A stretch of 64,000 nucleotides of DNA from Oxalobacteraceae bacterium (GTDB taxonomy: Bacteria; Pseudomonadota; Gammaproteobacteria; Burkholderiales; Burkholderiaceae_D). The notes below the pieces were generated by a model that worked only from the letters and a program-made list of their open reading frames with translations, had not been told where the DNA came from and did not search any database. Of the stretch, positions 26,097 to 37,306 are shown one piece after another. A program made the position numbers and the translations under genes. The stretch covers positions 225 to 64,224 of the forward strand of contig DPRS01000036.1 in assembly GCA_003537575.1 (NCBI GenBank). The letters run 5' to 3'. Numbering within the stretch: the stretch's first letter is position 1; each line of letters starts with the position of its first letter.

Positions 26097-27026
26097 ATGT
26101 CGAGCGAGCCTGAACTGCCACCGGACAGTACGCTGGAAGCCGTGGTGGTGCCGCGCACTCACGACCTGGGCGACAACTTTGAAGTACGGCGCGCCCTGCC
26201 CTCCCGGCAAAAGCGCATGGTCGGGCCGTTCGTCTTCCTCGATCAGATGGGGCCGCATGTTTTTTCAACAGGCAAGGGGTTGGATGTTCGGCCGCATCCG
26301 CACATCGGCCTGGCGACCGTCACTTATCTTTTTTCCGGCGAGATTTTGCATCGCGACAGCTTGGGTAGCGTGCAGACGATTCGCCCCGGTGACGTCAACT
26401 GGATGACGGCCGGCCGCGGCATCGTCCATTCCGAACGCACCGCCGCCGAAACGCGGCTTCATGAATCCGCCCTGTTCGGCCTGCAATGCTGGGTGGCGCT
26501 GCCGCGCGCCGAGGAAGAACGCGACCCCGATTTTCGCCACACCGGCATCGCCGAATTGCCTGTCGAGGAAGCTGAAGGCGTGACGGCGCGCATCATCGCC
26601 GGCAGTTTTTTCAATCGCCGCTCGCCGGTACAGGCCCTGTCCGACCTGTTCTACGTCGATGTGCAGCTGCAGCCAGGCGCACAGGTGGAGATGCCGGCCG
26701 AGTATGCCGAGCGAGCCATTTACGTGGTCGAAGGCAGGCTCGATCTTGGCAAGGATGGCCAATTCGATGCCGGTCAACTTCTGGTGCTCAAACCCGGCCA
26801 GCGCATCACGCTTACCGCTGGACAGCAGCAGGTTCGGGCGATGCTGCTGGGCGGCGAACCGATGGATGGACCGCGCTACCTGACCTGGAATTTCGTTTCC
26901 AGTTCAAGCGAACGCATCGAGCAGGCAAAACAGGATTGGCGCGAGCAACGTTTTGCTCCGGTGCCTGGCGAAACTGAATTCATTCCGCTACCCGATCTGC
27001 CGGGCAAACCTGTACGTTACCCATAA
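26097..27026 (+). CDS. pirin family protein
   Basis: A 309-residue bicupin with the pirin N-terminal motif [24 protein letters not shown] and [17 protein letters not shown], in which the histidines bind a metal, and a C-terminal cupin region ([27 protein letters not shown]). Some bacterial pirins have quercetinase activity or regulate metabolism; the specific role here is unknown. AGAGGGA precedes the ATG, and the gene starts 20 nt after the DoxX gene. Confidence 0.9.
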   Translation: MSSEPELPPDSTLEAVVVPRTHDLGDNFEVRRALPSRQKRMVGPFVFLDQMGPHVFSTGKGLDVRPHPHIGLATVTYLFSGEILHRDSLGSVQTIRPGDVNWMTAGRGIVHSERTAAETRLHESALFGLQCWVALPRAEEERDPDFRHTGIAELPVEEAEGVTARIIAGSFFNRRSPVQALSDLFYVDVQLQPGAQVEMPAEYAERAIYVVEGRLDLGKDGQFDAGQLLVLKPGQRITLTAGQQQVRAMLLGGEPMDGPRYLTWNFVSSSSERIEQAKQDWREQRFAPVPGETEFIPLPDLPGKPVRYP

Positions 27027-27250
27027 GAATGGGGTTATCAAACCACTTGGCATATAATTGCCTTAGTGAACCGTTCTACCGGCTCCATTCAAAACGCTGC
27101 GTCTCATTGTAACGACCGCTGTGGCACACGGTCCAATCAAGTGCATGCCGCCGAGGCGCGTCTTGCTCAATCAATAGTGCCCTGCTTTACCTGTTCCGCC
27201 CAGAGCCGCAGGAAAAGAAGGTAACGCACAACAATTCAAAAGGAAGGCCT

Positions 27251-28435
27251 ATGCTCGATACTCTATCGATTCCGTATGAGCTCGCCTGGCCGTTCGCCAT
27301 TGCCATTGGCTGGATGGTGGGTGAATTCGGCCACCGCTGGACAGGTTTGCCACGCATCAGCCTGTATGGCCTGGTCGGCTTTGTGCTGGCCAACACGCAA
27401 ATCGGCTTTCTGCCGAAAAGCGTTGACGGCAACATGCTGGCACTGGCCGATGTCGCTTTCGGCCTGATCCTGTTCGAACTAGGCTATCGCATCAACCTGC
27501 ACTGGCTGAAAATCAATCCGTGGATTGCCGCATCCAGCGTGGCCGAAGCGCTCGGCACTTTCATCGCCGTCTATTATGTCGCCGCCTGGTACGGCGCCTC
27601 CACCATGACCGCACTGCTGCTGGCTTCACTGGCAATGTCGACTTCGCCGGCGGGCATCCTGCGAGTGATTAACGAGCAAGCCAGCTCCGGGCAAGTGACG
27701 GAACGGGCTTTGCACCTGTCGGCGCTGAATTCAGTGATGGCGGTATTCTCATTCAAGGTCATCATCGGTTACTGGCTGTTCCAGAGTTCCGGCAGCATCC
27801 TCAAGGCTGGCTGGAACAGCCTGGTAGTGCTGATCCTGTCAGCCTTGCTGGGAGCGCTGTTCGGCGTGCTGATCCCGGCCTTGCGGCGGCGCCTTGGCAA
27901 TGTCGGTTCCGATGCGACAGTCGGCTTCGCCATCGGCGTGATCCTGCTGGTGGCCCTGTCGCATGCGCTGAATTTTTCGCCTATCCTCGCTACCCTGTCC
28001 TTCGGCCTGGTGGCACGCCACCGGCGCGAAACACTGAGCCAGACCCAGCGCAATTTCGGCGTGCTGGGCGATCTGCTGGTGATCCCGCTGTTTCTGTTCG
28101 TCGCCACTACGCTGCAGTGGCAGCAGGCAATGGAGGGAATTGTCCTGGGATTGCTGATCATTATCGTGCGCATCATCACCAAGACATTGGGCGTGACGAT
28201 GTTTGCCCACGTCAGCGGCATTTCCTGGCGCAAGGGCTTGCTGACCGGACTGGCCCTGAGCCCGGCATCGGTTTTCGCCATCCTGGTGCTGGAGCAGACG
28301 CGTTATCTGCAGATCGATCTGATGACGCAGCTGGCGCCGCTGGCCGCCATGGTGCTGGTAATGGAAGTGGTCGGCCCGATTCTGACCCAGCGCGCCCTGA
28401 TCTGGGCGCGCGAAACATCGAACGAGGAGGTTTGA
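27251..28435 (+). CDS. CPA2-type cation:proton antiporter family membrane protein
   Basis: A 394-residue protein with about twelve transmembrane segments, related to the Na+/H+ exchanger domain of KefC-like proteins: [34 protein letters not shown] and [19 protein letters not shown] are the clearest parts. It lacks the C-terminal TrkA-N domain of full KefB/KefC, so I do not give a symbol; the transported ion is unknown. AAGGAAGG precedes the ATG. Its stop is one base from the ybdK start, so the two are probably co-expressed. Confidence 0.8.
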   Translation: MLDTLSIPYELAWPFAIAIGWMVGEFGHRWTGLPRISLYGLVGFVLANTQIGFLPKSVDGNMLALADVAFGLILFELGYRINLHWLKINPWIAASSVAEALGTFIAVYYVAAWYGASTMTALLLASLAMSTSPAGILRVINEQASSGQVTERALHLSALNSVMAVFSFKVIIGYWLFQSSGSILKAGWNSLVVLILSALLGALFGVLIPALRRRLGNVGSDATVGFAIGVILLVALSHALNFSPILATLSFGLVARHRRETLSQTQRNFGVLGDLLVIPLFLFVATTLQWQQAMEGIVLGLLIIIVRIITKTLGVTMFAHVSGISWRKGLLTGLALSPASVFAILVLEQTRYLQIDLMTQLAPLAAMVLVMEVVGPILTQRALIWARETSNEEV

Positions 28436-28436
28436 G

Positions 28437-29561
28437 ATGCCGCTGGAACGCTTCAACACATCCCAGCCGCTGACCATGGGCGTCGAGCTGGAACTGCAAC
28501 TGGTGAGCCTGTCCGACTTCGACCTGGTATCGGCCAGTCCCGACATGCTCAACCTGTTGTCGCGCAAGCCTTTTCCCGGCAACGTGACGCCCGAAATCAC
28601 CGAGAGCATGATCGAGGTAAACAGCGGCGTGCATACGGATTTCGCCGGCCTGCTGGAGGAATTGCAACGCATCCGCGATACCCTGGTGCATGCCGCCGAC
28701 AAGCTGAACATCGGCGTGTGCGGCGGCGGTACCCATCCTTTCCAGCAGTGGTCGGAGAGAAAGATATTTTCCAAGCCGCGCTTCAAGGAAGTCTCCGCCC
28801 TCTACGGCTATCTGGCCAAGCAGTTCACCGTGTTCGGCCAGCACGTGCACATCGGCTGCGCTTCCGGCGACGATGCGCTCTATCTGCTGCACGCCCTGAA
28901 CCGCTACGTGCCGCACTTTATCGCCCTGTCCGCCTCCTCGCCCTTCTTCCAGGGGCGCGATACGCTATTCAGTTCGGCGCGCCTGAATTCGGTCTCCGCC
29001 TTCCCGCTGAGCGGGCGGGCGCCCTTCCTGCAAAGCTGGGATGAATTCGAGCACGGCTACTTCGCCCGCATGGAACATACCGGCGTGGTCAGGAGCATGA
29101 AGGACTTTTACTGGGACATCCGTCCCAAGCCGGAATTCGGCACCATCGAGTTGCGCGTATGCGACACTCCGCTCAGCGTCGAGCGGGCCGCGGCGCTGGC
29201 CTGCTATCTGCAGGCCTTGTGCCGGCATTTGTTGCAGCGTACAGAGCCGGCGCCGGCCGAGGACGATTACCTGGTCTACAACTACAACCGTTTCCAGGCA
29301 TGCCGCTTCGGCCTGGATGGCACCATGGTCCATCCGCAAACCCATGAGACGCTCTCCTTGCGTGAAGATATCCTGGCGACGCTGCGCCACATGGAAGCGC
29401 ATGCCGACGCGCTCAGCGGCCAGGCAGCGCTCGATCATCTGCAGCAGGCCTGCAATGAAGGCAACGATGCTACGTACCTGCGCGAGCAATATGTCGCCAC
29501 CGGCAGCGCCGAAGGCATGGTGGATACCGCCATCCAGCGCTTCCGGCAGGGATGTTCCTGA
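28437..29561 (+). CDS. ybdK: YbdK-type carboxylate-amine ligase (GCS2 family)
   Basis: The 374-residue protein belongs to the glutamate-cysteine ligase type 2 family, with [18 protein letters not shown] at the N-terminus, [27 protein letters not shown] and [24 protein letters not shown]. coli YbdK has weak glutamate-cysteine ligase activity; the physiological product is not settled. It starts right after the antiporter gene with GAGGTTTGAG upstream. Confidence 0.92.
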   Translation: MPLERFNTSQPLTMGVELELQLVSLSDFDLVSASPDMLNLLSRKPFPGNVTPEITESMIEVNSGVHTDFAGLLEELQRIRDTLVHAADKLNIGVCGGGTHPFQQWSERKIFSKPRFKEVSALYGYLAKQFTVFGQHVHIGCASGDDALYLLHALNRYVPHFIALSASSPFFQGRDTLFSSARLNSVSAFPLSGRAPFLQSWDEFEHGYFARMEHTGVVRSMKDFYWDIRPKPEFGTIELRVCDTPLSVERAAALACYLQALCRHLLQRTEPAPAEDDYLVYNYNRFQACRFGLDGTMVHPQTHETLSLREDILATLRHMEAHADALSGQAALDHLQQACNEGNDATYLREQYVATGSAEGMVDTAIQRFRQGCS

Positions 29562-29686
29562 TGCAGCCGCGGCAGGAAGTCCGTATTAAAACGGCCTGAC
29601 CAGCGTCGTTCGCCACTTCCGGGCACTGGCCGTCTGGCTGAAAGCACGGTAAAGTAATAACAACTATAAAAAAATTGGGGAGTGAA

Positions 29687-31345
29687 ATGCCCTTTCTGTC
29701 GCCAGAACGGACATCTCAGATCATTAGCCGCATCGTCGATGCCGAACGCCTGGACGATTTGCTTGATTTGCTGTGCGAAGAAATCGTCGCACTGGAAGTC
29801 GCGGATGGCTATCTGGTGAACATGCGCGACGTCTCCGGCGATTTCCTCACCTGCCTGAAGTTGCGCTACCCTGGCGAATTCCAGAAGCTGGAACAATCCT
29901 ACCTCGGCTACAAATTCCCGCTGGATAACGGCCAGTTGAATGCCCGTACCATCGCGGCTGGCGAGATCGTGCGCGTACATCCGGCTAATGCCTCAAGCGA
30001 GGAAATGGTCATCCTGCGCTACTGGAAAATCCATGACATGACTGGGGTGCCGCTATGCCCGCCGGGCATGCGGCCGGCTACGCCGCCCGGCGTACTCGTC
30101 CTGCTCAAGCAAGACGGTACCATTCCTGACGAAGAATTGGCCAGGGTGCAGGAACTCGTCAACCTGTTCCATGCAAGCCTATCGCGCTGGCTGCGCTTCT
30201 CGCATCTGGAACAACTGCATGGCGAGGCCACCGCCGCGGTGGCGGAAAGCCAGCGCCGGCTGCAATTTCTGGATGAGATGAGCAGCCTGACTTCGGTCAG
30301 CAAGATTTACGAATTGTTCGCCGCCGAGCTGTTTCGCCAGCTGCCGTTCGATCTCGCCAGTTTTTCACTGTTCGACGATGGGCAACTGCAAACGCGCAAG
30401 GCGGTTGCCGCCAAACCGCAATTCGACATGATCCGCCGGGAATGGGAACAATATCTGCAGCAGAATCCGTACCCGCTGGATGCATCTTCCAGCGGCTCTG
30501 CGCATGTTTTTTTGCGGAATGAAGCCATGATGTTTCCTGATTTTCAGGATATCCGGCACCTGCCGATGGCCGTCTACGACAGGAAAAGCCTGGCCATTCT
30601 GCAGACCCCGCGCTCTATTTTCGTCTCGCCGATCCGACATCGCAAAAAACCGATCGGCGCATTTATCCTGTGCAGCCTGGAGAAGCCGGTCCCCTTGTCA
30701 GGGGCGGACATGGACTTGCTCGGCCACCTGGCCTCCTTTCTCGGCACGGCGATCACCAACAGCAAGCTCTATGAAACCAGCCAGGCACAGATCCTGGAGA
30801 TTCGCCACTTGAACGGCATGTTGCAAGAAAAAGTCGAGGCGCTGGCCGAGCAGGCTTCCACCGACCAGTTGACCGGCTTGCTGAATTTCCGCGCCTTCGA
30901 GCAGGAGCTGGACAAGCGATTACATGAAACCGAGCGCAGCAATGGACAGGAATTGCTAGCACTGGCACTGATCGATATCGACCATTTCAAGAAATTCAAT
31001 GACACCTGGGGCCATGCCGCCGGCAACGATATCCTGGCAGAAGTGGCGCGTGAAATCGGCAAGCATACGCGCCAATCCGACCGGGTTTGCCGCTACGGCG
31101 GCGAAGAATTCGTCCTGATCCTGCCCCACTGCGATCTGGAGGGCGCCAGTCTGCTGGCCGGACGCATTCGCGACGCCATCGAAGCCAGCTCATTCGACAC
31201 CTGCGCCGGCCGGCGCTCCATCACGATCAGCATCGGCTGCACTGATTACCGCACCGGTGACGACCGCCAAACCCTGTTCAAGCGCGCTGACAGGGCCTTA
31301 TACCAGGCCAAGGAAAACGGACGCAACCAGGTTTGCGTCATCTGA
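29687..31345 (+). CDS. GAF-domain diguanylate cyclase
   Basis: From ATG 29687 (GGGGAGTGAA upstream) the protein has 552 residues. The N-terminal 350 residues hold two GAF-like sensory segments joined by a helical linker, without membrane helices. The GGDEF domain begins near TDQLTGLLNFRAF (about 405) and has the active site RYGGEEF at about 471-475 and an intact inhibitory site RQSD five residues before it. It should make cyclic di-GMP and be product-inhibited. The signal is unknown. It stands alone on the plus strand, though c-di-GMP may bear on the exopolysaccharide locus downstream. Confidence 0.93.
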   Translation: MPFLSPERTSQIISRIVDAERLDDLLDLLCEEIVALEVADGYLVNMRDVSGDFLTCLKLRYPGEFQKLEQSYLGYKFPLDNGQLNARTIAAGEIVRVHPANASSEEMVILRYWKIHDMTGVPLCPPGMRPATPPGVLVLLKQDGTIPDEELARVQELVNLFHASLSRWLRFSHLEQLHGEATAAVAESQRRLQFLDEMSSLTSVSKIYELFAAELFRQLPFDLASFSLFDDGQLQTRKAVAAKPQFDMIRREWEQYLQQNPYPLDASSSGSAHVFLRNEAMMFPDFQDIRHLPMAVYDRKSLAILQTPRSIFVSPIRHRKKPIGAFILCSLEKPVPLSGADMDLLGHLASFLGTAITNSKLYETSQAQILEIRHLNGMLQEKVEALAEQASTDQLTGLLNFRAFEQELDKRLHETERSNGQELLALALIDIDHFKKFNDTWGHAAGNDILAEVAREIGKHTRQSDRVCRYGGEEFVLILPHCDLEGASLLAGRIRDAIEASSFDTCAGRRSITISIGCTDYRTGDDRQTLFKRADRALYQAKENGRNQVCVI

Positions 31346-31785
31346 AGCAGCTTGCGCGCCAACTCCTTTCGCGCACAACAAGCCCTCCCCACCTCATTTT
31401 CCCTTCTCTCCCTTTTCTCCCTTTTCTCCCTTCTCTCTCTTCTTTCTCCTCGCCTCCCTCTCTCCGTTCCGCTCTTCCTTTTTGCATTTGGCACAAGGAA
31501 ATTTTCATTTCCTTGCCAGCTACACAGCAGATTTTTCCTGATTGCATATTGCATTGACATCCGTTTGAAAATTTCTTTCGGAATTATTCCTCTTTGGCAT
31601 TGAACTGAGAAAATCCTGTCTTTAGAATGAGCAATATTACCGGTAGAAAAAAATCCTTAGGGATATAGCTGTGATTGCGCAACATTACATGGCGCAATAT
31701 TTTTCAACCGAATCGTGCCCGCGCCAAGGCCGGGAATACAAGACCTGAGCAAGACCTTTTTTGATTTTGCGAACCCGCTCTCTGT
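31346..31785. other. noncoding region with polypyrimidine tract and a sigma-70-like promoter
   Basis: This 440-nt gap after the GGDEF gene contains a 55-nt run of only C and T (31397-31451) inside about 100 nt of nearly pure pyrimidine, then AT-rich DNA. A plausible promoter, TTGAAC (31600-31605) and TAGAAT (31623-31628) with 17-bp spacing, lies about 155 nt before the hydrolase gene. No gene or other structure was seen. Confidence 0.6.
31397..31451 (+). repeat. polypyrimidine tract
   Basis: Fifty-five consecutive C/T bases built of CCCTTTTCTC-like units, with few interruptions for another 45 bases. It is strand-asymmetric and unlike the GC-rich neighbours. It could form triplex DNA or act as a Rho-type loading site, but that is conjecture. 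Confidence 0.85.
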
Positions 31786-33084
31786 ATGCCTAATTTGACT
31801 GCCGCACCTCGCTCCTCTACACGACGCTTAAGTCTGGTTCTCCTGTTGGCACTTGCCGCAGTTCCCGGCATGGGCCTGCTGACACAGGGTTGCATTGCGC
31901 AAGTCCCTGAGGCACCACAAGCGCCGCAACAAACCGTACGCCTCGATTCCACGCTCAATGAAGAAGTGGTCATGGTACCTGTCCATCCGCAGCAACTGCC
32001 TTGGTGGACCGGCAAGCCTGGCAAGTCGAGCGGCGCCGATACCGCCGCTGTCGATGCCAGGACGCTTGCAGCGCCGGCCCAACTGAGCAGGAGCGGCGAA
32101 CTGGAAACGACGATTTTCAAGCCGCACGGAGAAGGTCCGTTTCCGCTGCTCGTGCTCAATCACGGCAAGTCTCTCGGCAGCCCGCGTGCGCAGGAGCGTG
32201 CCCGCTTCCTGTCCATCAGCCGCGAATTCGTCAAGCGCGGCTATGCCGTAGTGATCCCCATGCGCACCGGCTTTTCCAAGTCCAGCGGCGAGTATGTCGA
32301 AGAGTATTGCGACATGACGGCCAATGGCCAGATCCAGGCCAATGACCTCGACGATGTGCTGGCCTATGTGGCGCGCCAGCCCTGGGCCGATCCGCAACGC
32401 ATCCTGGTCGGCGGCCAGTCTTACGGCGGCCTGACGGCGATGGCCTTTGCCACGCGCGGCGTCCCCGGCGTCAAGGGCGTGCTGAATTTTGCCGGCGGCT
32501 TGCGCACCAACGGCTGCCAGTGGCAAGAGTCATTGGTGCAGGCTTTTGGTAACTATGGCGCCCAGGCGCGCGTGCCAAGCCTGTGGTTCTATGGCGAAAA
32601 CGACAGCCACTTCGGCCATGAACTGGCCAGCAACATGCACCAGGCCTACACCGCTGCCGGCGGTGACGCGACCCTGGTGAAATTCGGCGCGTTCAAAAAC
32701 GATGCGCATGGCATGAGCGGCAGCCGCGACGGGGTACGCATCTGGTGGCCGGAAACCGAAAAATTCCTGCGCCAGATCGGCATGCCGACGGAAGAAATTT
32801 TCAAGTTGGCAGAGCCGTCCCGGCCGGCAAAAAGCGGTTTCGCCGAAATTAACAATATTGCCGCCGTTCCCTACTTGCGAGAGGATGGACGCGACCAATA
32901 CCGCGCTTTCCTGAACAAATCCCAGCCGCGCGCCTTTGCGCTGTCGTCCAGCGGCGCCTGGAGCTGGGTGGAAGACGGTGATGATCCGGCCGGGCGCGCC
33001 GTGGCCAGTTGCCAGAAAAACAGCGTATCTCCATGCAAGCTATACGCCATCGACAATGACGTGGTGTGGTCCGGCAAGGCTTGA
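31786..33084 (+). CDS. exported alpha/beta hydrolase (dienelactone hydrolase-like)
   Basis: A 432-residue protein with an N-terminal signal (RRLSLVLLLALAAVPGMGLL, followed by TQGC, an imperfect lipobox). The alpha/beta hydrolase core has LLVLNHGKSLG, the nucleophile elbow GGQSYGG, an acid candidate in WFYGENDSHFG and the histidine in DAHGMSG. The last 100 residues (AAVPYLREDGRDQYRAFL and onward) resemble a lipase/hydrolase tail seen in related exported proteins. The substrate is unknown. The ATG has no strong ribosome site, so the start is less certain. Confidence 0.82.
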   Translation: MPNLTAAPRSSTRRLSLVLLLALAAVPGMGLLTQGCIAQVPEAPQAPQQTVRLDSTLNEEVVMVPVHPQQLPWWTGKPGKSSGADTAAVDARTLAAPAQLSRSGELETTIFKPHGEGPFPLLVLNHGKSLGSPRAQERARFLSISREFVKRGYAVVIPMRTGFSKSSGEYVEEYCDMTANGQIQANDLDDVLAYVARQPWADPQRILVGGQSYGGLTAMAFATRGVPGVKGVLNFAGGLRTNGCQWQESLVQAFGNYGAQARVPSLWFYGENDSHFGHELASNMHQAYTAAGGDATLVKFGAFKNDAHGMSGSRDGVRIWWPETEKFLRQIGMPTEEIFKLAEPSRPAKSGFAEINNIAAVPYLREDGRDQYRAFLNKSQPRAFALSSSGAWSWVEDGDDPAGRAVASCQKNSVSPCKLYAIDNDVVWSGKA

Positions 33085-33120
33085 CCTGAAAGCCGGCTTC
33101 ATGCCGGTGCCATTCCTGCA

Positions 33121-33150
33121 AACCTCCGCCGGGCAGCGGAGGTTTTTTTA
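33121..33150. terminator. bidirectional intrinsic terminator
   Basis: AACCTCCGC / GCGGAGGTT stem with a CGGGCA loop, followed by TTTTTTTA, between the convergent hydrolase and carboxymuconolactone decarboxylase-like genes. Confidence 0.85.
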
Positions 33151-33158
33151 TATGCGCA

Positions 33159-33536
33159 TCAAACCTTGCCCGCTTCCTTCAGTACTTCATGCGCAGCCCG
33201 AAAAGCTTCCACCGCCAGCGGCACGCCACAATACACGGTGGCATGCAGCAGCACTTCGCGGATCTCGTCGACGCTGGCGCCGTTGTTGAGGGCGCCGCGC
33301 ACGTGCCCCTTCAATTCGTGCGATCGCCCCAGCGCCGTCAGCATCGACAGCGTAATCAGGCTGCGGGTCTTGAAATCCAGGCCATCGCGGCACCAGACCG
33401 TGCCCCAGGCATTGCGCGTGATGTAATCCTGCAAGGGCTTGGTAAACTCATCGACATTGGCAAATGCCTTTTCGACAAAGGCCTCACCCATCACTTGCTT
33501 GCGTACATCCAATCCATCCTGATATTGCTTGTCCAT
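33159..33536 (-). CDS. carboxymuconolactone decarboxylase family protein (PcaC-like)
   Basis: A 125-residue all-helical protein with WCRDGLDFKTRSLITLSMLTALGRSHELKGHVRGALNNGAS and EVLLHATVYCGVPLAVEAF, the pattern of 4-carboxymuconolactone decarboxylase (PcaC) in the protocatechuate pathway. No other protocatechuate genes are nearby, so it may be a stand-alone family member. AGGAAACC precedes the ATG. It ends at the shared terminator. Confidence 0.88.
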   Translation of the reverse strand: MDKQYQDGLDVRKQVMGEAFVEKAFANVDEFTKPLQDYITRNAWGTVWCRDGLDFKTRSLITLSMLTALGRSHELKGHVRGALNNGASVDEIREVLLHATVYCGVPLAVEAFRAAHEVLKEAGKV

Positions 33537-33690
33537 GCTGGTTTCCTGGTCAAAAAAATAATCGTGGCACGATACGCCAAGCCGGCCGCAGGGTCAACGC
33601 CACGCGGATCAAGCGCCATGCCGTAACGGGCCGGCAAGACAGCCGGAGAACCGGTGCCGCCAGGCGCTTTCCTGTACAATCCGCCCCATC

Positions 33691-35955
33691 ATGCAAGCGC
33701 CTAAAAACCTCACTGCCTACGTCCCGAAAGGGCCTCGCGCCGCCGCTCCCTTCCTGCCCATGTCGCGCAAGGAAATGGATGCGCTCGGCTGGGATTGCTG
33801 CGACATCATCCTGGTGACGGGCGATGCCTACATCGACCATCCCAGCTTCGGCATGGCGCTGATCGGGCGCCTGCTGGAAGCGCAAGGCTTCCGCGTCGGC
33901 ATCATCAGCCAGCCCGACTGGCATTCGGCGGAGCCGTTCCGCGCGCTGGGCAAGCCGCGCCTGTATTTCGGCATCACCGCCGGCAACATGGATTCGATGG
34001 TCAACCGCTACACCTCGGACCGCAAAATCCGCTCCGAAGATGCCTATACCGCCGGCGGCGAGCCGAACAAACGTCCCGACCGCGCCCTGACCGTATATGC
34101 GCAGCGCGCGCGCGAAGCCTATCCCGGCACCCCTGTCGTCATCGGCAGCATCGAGGCCAGCCTGCGCCGCATCGCCCATTATGATTACTGGTCCGACACG
34201 GTGCGCCGCTCGGTGCTGCAGGATTCCAAGGCCGATATCCTCATCTTCGGCAATGCCGAACGCGCCCTGCTCGACCTCACTCACCGCCTGGCGGCAGGCG
34301 AATCGGTCAAGACCATTCGCGATCTGCGCGGCACCGCCTTCATGGTGCCGGCCGGCTGGAAGCCCGCGCCGGACTGGACCGAGATCAATTCGACGCGCGT
34401 CGATACCCCAGGCAAGATCGACCAGCACGTCGATCCCTACGCCATGACGCCGGCCAAGGAGGAAAGCTGTGCCAGCGGCAAGGGCGATGCCGCCGCGGAA
34501 ATCAAGCCGGTGAAGATCATGAGCCGCGAAGAGCGCCAGGCGGCATTGAAGGAAGAGCGCAGCAAGAGCGTGGTGCGCCTGCCTTCGTACGAACAGGTCA
34601 GGGACGATCCCGTCTTGTATGCGCACGCCTCGCGCACATTCCACGTCGAGTCGAATCCCGGCAATGCGCGCGCGCTGGTGCAGGCGCATGGCGAACGCGA
34701 CGTCTGGCTCAACCCGCCGCCGCTGCCGCTGGTGATGGGAGACATGGATTATGTCTACGACATGCCGTACGCACGGGCGCCGCATCCCAGCTACGGCAAG
34801 GCCAAGATCCCGGCCTGGGACATGATCCGCTTTTCGGTCAACATCATGCGCGGCTGTTTCGGCGGCTGCACCTTTTGCTCGATTACGGAGCACGAAGGCC
34901 GCATCATCCAGAGCCGTTCGGAACCGTCGATCCTGCGCGAAATCGAAAATATCCGCGACAAGACCAAGGGATTTACCGGCGTCATTTCCGACCTCGGGGG
35001 ACCGACCGCCAACATGTACCGCCTGGCCTGCAAGGACAAGGCAATCGAGGAAACCTGCCGCCGGCCTTCGTGCGTGTATCCAAGCATTTGCGTCAACATG
35101 AGCACCGATCACAGCAAGCTGATCCAGTTGTACCGCAAGGCGCGCGCCATCCCCGGCATCAAGAAAATCCTGGTCAGCTCCGGGTTGCGCTACGATCTCG
35201 CGGTACGTTCGCCGGAATACGTCAAGGAACTGGTGACGCACCACGTCGGCGGCCTGCTGAAGATCGCCCCGGAACATTCCGAGGAAGGCCCGCTGTCGAA
35301 GATGATGAAGCCGGGCATGGGCGCCTACTACCGCTTCAAGGAATTGTTCGAGAAATACTCCAGGGAGGCAGGCAAGGAGCAATACCTGATCCCGTATTTC
35401 ATTGCCGCTCACCCCGGCACCACCGATGAGGACATGCTCAACCTGGGGCTATGGCTCAAGCAGAACAACTTCCGCCTCGACCAGGTGCAGAACTTCCTGC
35501 CGACGCCATTGTCGACGGCGACCGCCATGTACCACTCGCGCAAAAACCCGCTGCACAAGGTGACGGAAGATTCGGAAGTCGTGGAAACTCCGCGTCTTGG
35601 CAAGATACGCAGGCTGCACAAGGCCTTCCTGCGCTATCACGATCCGGAAAACTGGCCGATCCTGCGCGAAGCCCTGCAGCGCATGGGCAGATCAGACCTG
35701 ATCGGCAGCGGCGAACACTGCCTGGTGCCGCGCAATACCGCGCCGACGCCGGGGCTTGCCGCCATCGAGCGGCGCAAGGAAAACCCGGAGCCGGCAAAGG
35801 TGGCGAAAAAATTCGGCATGGCCAGGCCGCGCGACGGCGCCGCGATCGCTCGCACGCCGGCGGGCGGCCGTCCTCAGCGCAAGGGCTCAGGCCAGGCAAG
35901 CGTGGCAGCTGCGGCAGCCAAGCCCGGCAGGCCTGCCCGCGGCGGCAGAAAATAA
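33691..35955 (+). CDS. YgiQ family radical SAM protein
   Basis: A 754-residue protein with the YgiQ N-terminal domain ([31 protein letters not shown]), the radical SAM cluster motif CFGGCTFC near residue 390, and the downstream [16 protein letters not shown] and [19 protein letters not shown] motifs. It ends in a basic, low-complexity tail (about 50 residues, rich in Gly, Arg, Ala). The reaction catalysed by YgiQ proteins is unknown. The gene is divergent from the carboxymuconolactone decarboxylase-like gene. Confidence 0.93.
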   Translation: MQAPKNLTAYVPKGPRAAAPFLPMSRKEMDALGWDCCDIILVTGDAYIDHPSFGMALIGRLLEAQGFRVGIISQPDWHSAEPFRALGKPRLYFGITAGNMDSMVNRYTSDRKIRSEDAYTAGGEPNKRPDRALTVYAQRAREAYPGTPVVIGSIEASLRRIAHYDYWSDTVRRSVLQDSKADILIFGNAERALLDLTHRLAAGESVKTIRDLRGTAFMVPAGWKPAPDWTEINSTRVDTPGKIDQHVDPYAMTPAKEESCASGKGDAAAEIKPVKIMSREERQAALKEERSKSVVRLPSYEQVRDDPVLYAHASRTFHVESNPGNARALVQAHGERDVWLNPPPLPLVMGDMDYVYDMPYARAPHPSYGKAKIPAWDMIRFSVNIMRGCFGGCTFCSITEHEGRIIQSRSEPSILREIENIRDKTKGFTGVISDLGGPTANMYRLACKDKAIEETCRRPSCVYPSICVNMSTDHSKLIQLYRKARAIPGIKKILVSSGLRYDLAVRSPEYVKELVTHHVGGLLKIAPEHSEEGPLSKMMKPGMGAYYRFKELFEKYSREAGKEQYLIPYFIAAHPGTTDEDMLNLGLWLKQNNFRLDQVQNFLPTPLSTATAMYHSRKNPLHKVTEDSEVVETPRLGKIRRLHKAFLRYHDPENWPILREALQRMGRSDLIGSGEHCLVPRNTAPTPGLAAIERRKENPEPAKVAKKFGMARPRDGAAIARTPAGGRPQRKGSGQASVAAAAAKPGRPARGGRK

Positions 35956-35975
35956 TCTCCCTGGCAGAGCCGCGC

Positions 35976-37175
35976 TCAGGCGGCGATGCCAGAATCCAGC
36001 AAGCGCCTCCGGTAAAGCGCGGCAATCAGATCCGACTGCGTCAGCATCCCGGCCAGGCGTCCTTCGGCGTCGACGACCGGCACATGATGCTTTCCCAGGT
36101 TCGACAACACAGGCACCAGTTCGACAATGTGGGTATCCATGCTGGCGGTCTGCACGCCCTTGGTCATGATTTGTCCGACCACGTACGGGTGACCTGAGTC
36201 GGCATCGCCGCCGCTGCGCACCAGTTGCCGCAGCTTGTCATTGACACTGCCGAACCTATCCAGATTGGCATGCTTCAGAAAGTCCACGAGCGTGACGATC
36301 CCCACCACGCGGCGCGCCGGACTAAGCACCGGCAGCGCCTTGACCTTGTGCCAGCGCAGCAGATTCCAGGCCTCTTCCAGCGGCGTGCCGAATTCAACCG
36401 AGACCACGTCGCGCGACATGATATCGGCACAAGTGATCTCGCCCATGCGCCGCCGGAAGGCATGCCGCTCGGTTTGCATGAACAGGTCTTCCAGATCGTC
36501 GCGGCTGATATCCAGCACCTGGTTGTACTGCTTGAGCACGTCGTCCAGATCCTGCGGCGTGAAACCGATCCGGTCGATCGGCGGCACGTCGACCGTACGG
36601 TGAATGTTCGCATGTTCCGGCTGCAAGACGTGCGGATAGCGGCGCCCGGTGGCATTATTGAAAAATAGCGCCAGCAACAGCAGCAACAGGGAATTCAGCG
36701 CCACCGGCACCAGCACGAAGCTGAAGCCCAGCGCCTGCACTGCGGGGCCGCTCAATACCGCGGACAGCGCAATCGCGCCGCCGGGCGGATGCAGGCAACG
36801 CAAGGCGAGCATCCCCGCGATCGACAATGCCACCGCGATCGCCGATGCCCAGAGAGGATCGCCGACCCAGCTTGCACAGGCGACGCCCATCGCCGCCGAC
36901 ACCATATTGCCGCCAAGGATAGACCAGGGCTGCGCCAGGGGGCTGGAAGGCACAACAAATAACAGTACCGCCGATGCCCCCATCGGCGCGATCAGCAAGG
37001 GCGCGACGCTGCTCCCGCCCAGCGCCATCTGCGTCACCAGGCCGGTCAGCAGCAGGCCAAACAAGGCCCCGCAACAGGCACGCAAACGCTCCTTGCCATT
37101 GATCCGGACTCGCGCCGGCAAAAATGTCTTCATCCAGGACCTTAGCTCCCGGTTGCGCGACTCAACGATGCGCAT
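35976..37175 (-). CDS. HPP family membrane protein with C-terminal CBS pair
   Basis: From ATG 37175 the protein has 399 residues: an HPP domain with four to five helices, including APMGASAVLLFVVPSSPLAQPWSILGGN and the defining LHPPGGAIALSAVL, then two CBS domains (about 240-300 and 335-390: ITCADIMSRDVVSV and VGQIMTKGVQTA). HPP proteins are proposed nitrite or ion transporters in some bacteria; the ligand here is unknown. ATG 37133 (MKTFLPARVR) is an alternative start. It converges with the YgiQ gene. Confidence 0.87.
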   Translation of the reverse strand: MRIVESRNRELRSWMKTFLPARVRINGKERLRACCGALFGLLLTGLVTQMALGGSSVAPLLIAPMGASAVLLFVVPSSPLAQPWSILGGNMVSAAMGVACASWVGDPLWASAIAVALSIAGMLALRCLHPPGGAIALSAVLSGPAVQALGFSFVLVPVALNSLLLLLLALFFNNATGRRYPHVLQPEHANIHRTVDVPPIDRIGFTPQDLDDVLKQYNQVLDISRDDLEDLFMQTERHAFRRRMGEITCADIMSRDVVSVEFGTPLEEAWNLLRWHKVKALPVLSPARRVVGIVTLVDFLKHANLDRFGSVNDKLRQLVRSGGDADSGHPYVVGQIMTKGVQTASMDTHIVELVPVLSNLGKHHVPVVDAEGRLAGMLTQSDLIAALYRRRLLDSGIAA

Positions 37176-37306
37176 GCTCCACCACGATTTAAAATGCAAA
37201 AGCGCAAGAGTGTACACCGACGCCGGCATCGGCGCAGCCGGATTGCACGACAGCCATGCCGCCTGCTAAAATGACCGGCAACAATCCTTTGCGCATGCAT
37301 ATATTC

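Noticed and set aside
27251..28435. Calling the antiporter KefB or KefC
   Set aside because: The protein has only the membrane exchanger part; the C-terminal nucleotide-binding domain of KefB/KefC is absent.
33550..35412. 620-codon minus-strand open frame opposite the YgiQ gene
   Set aside because: It mirrors the high-GC YgiQ coding sequence and shows no family motif.
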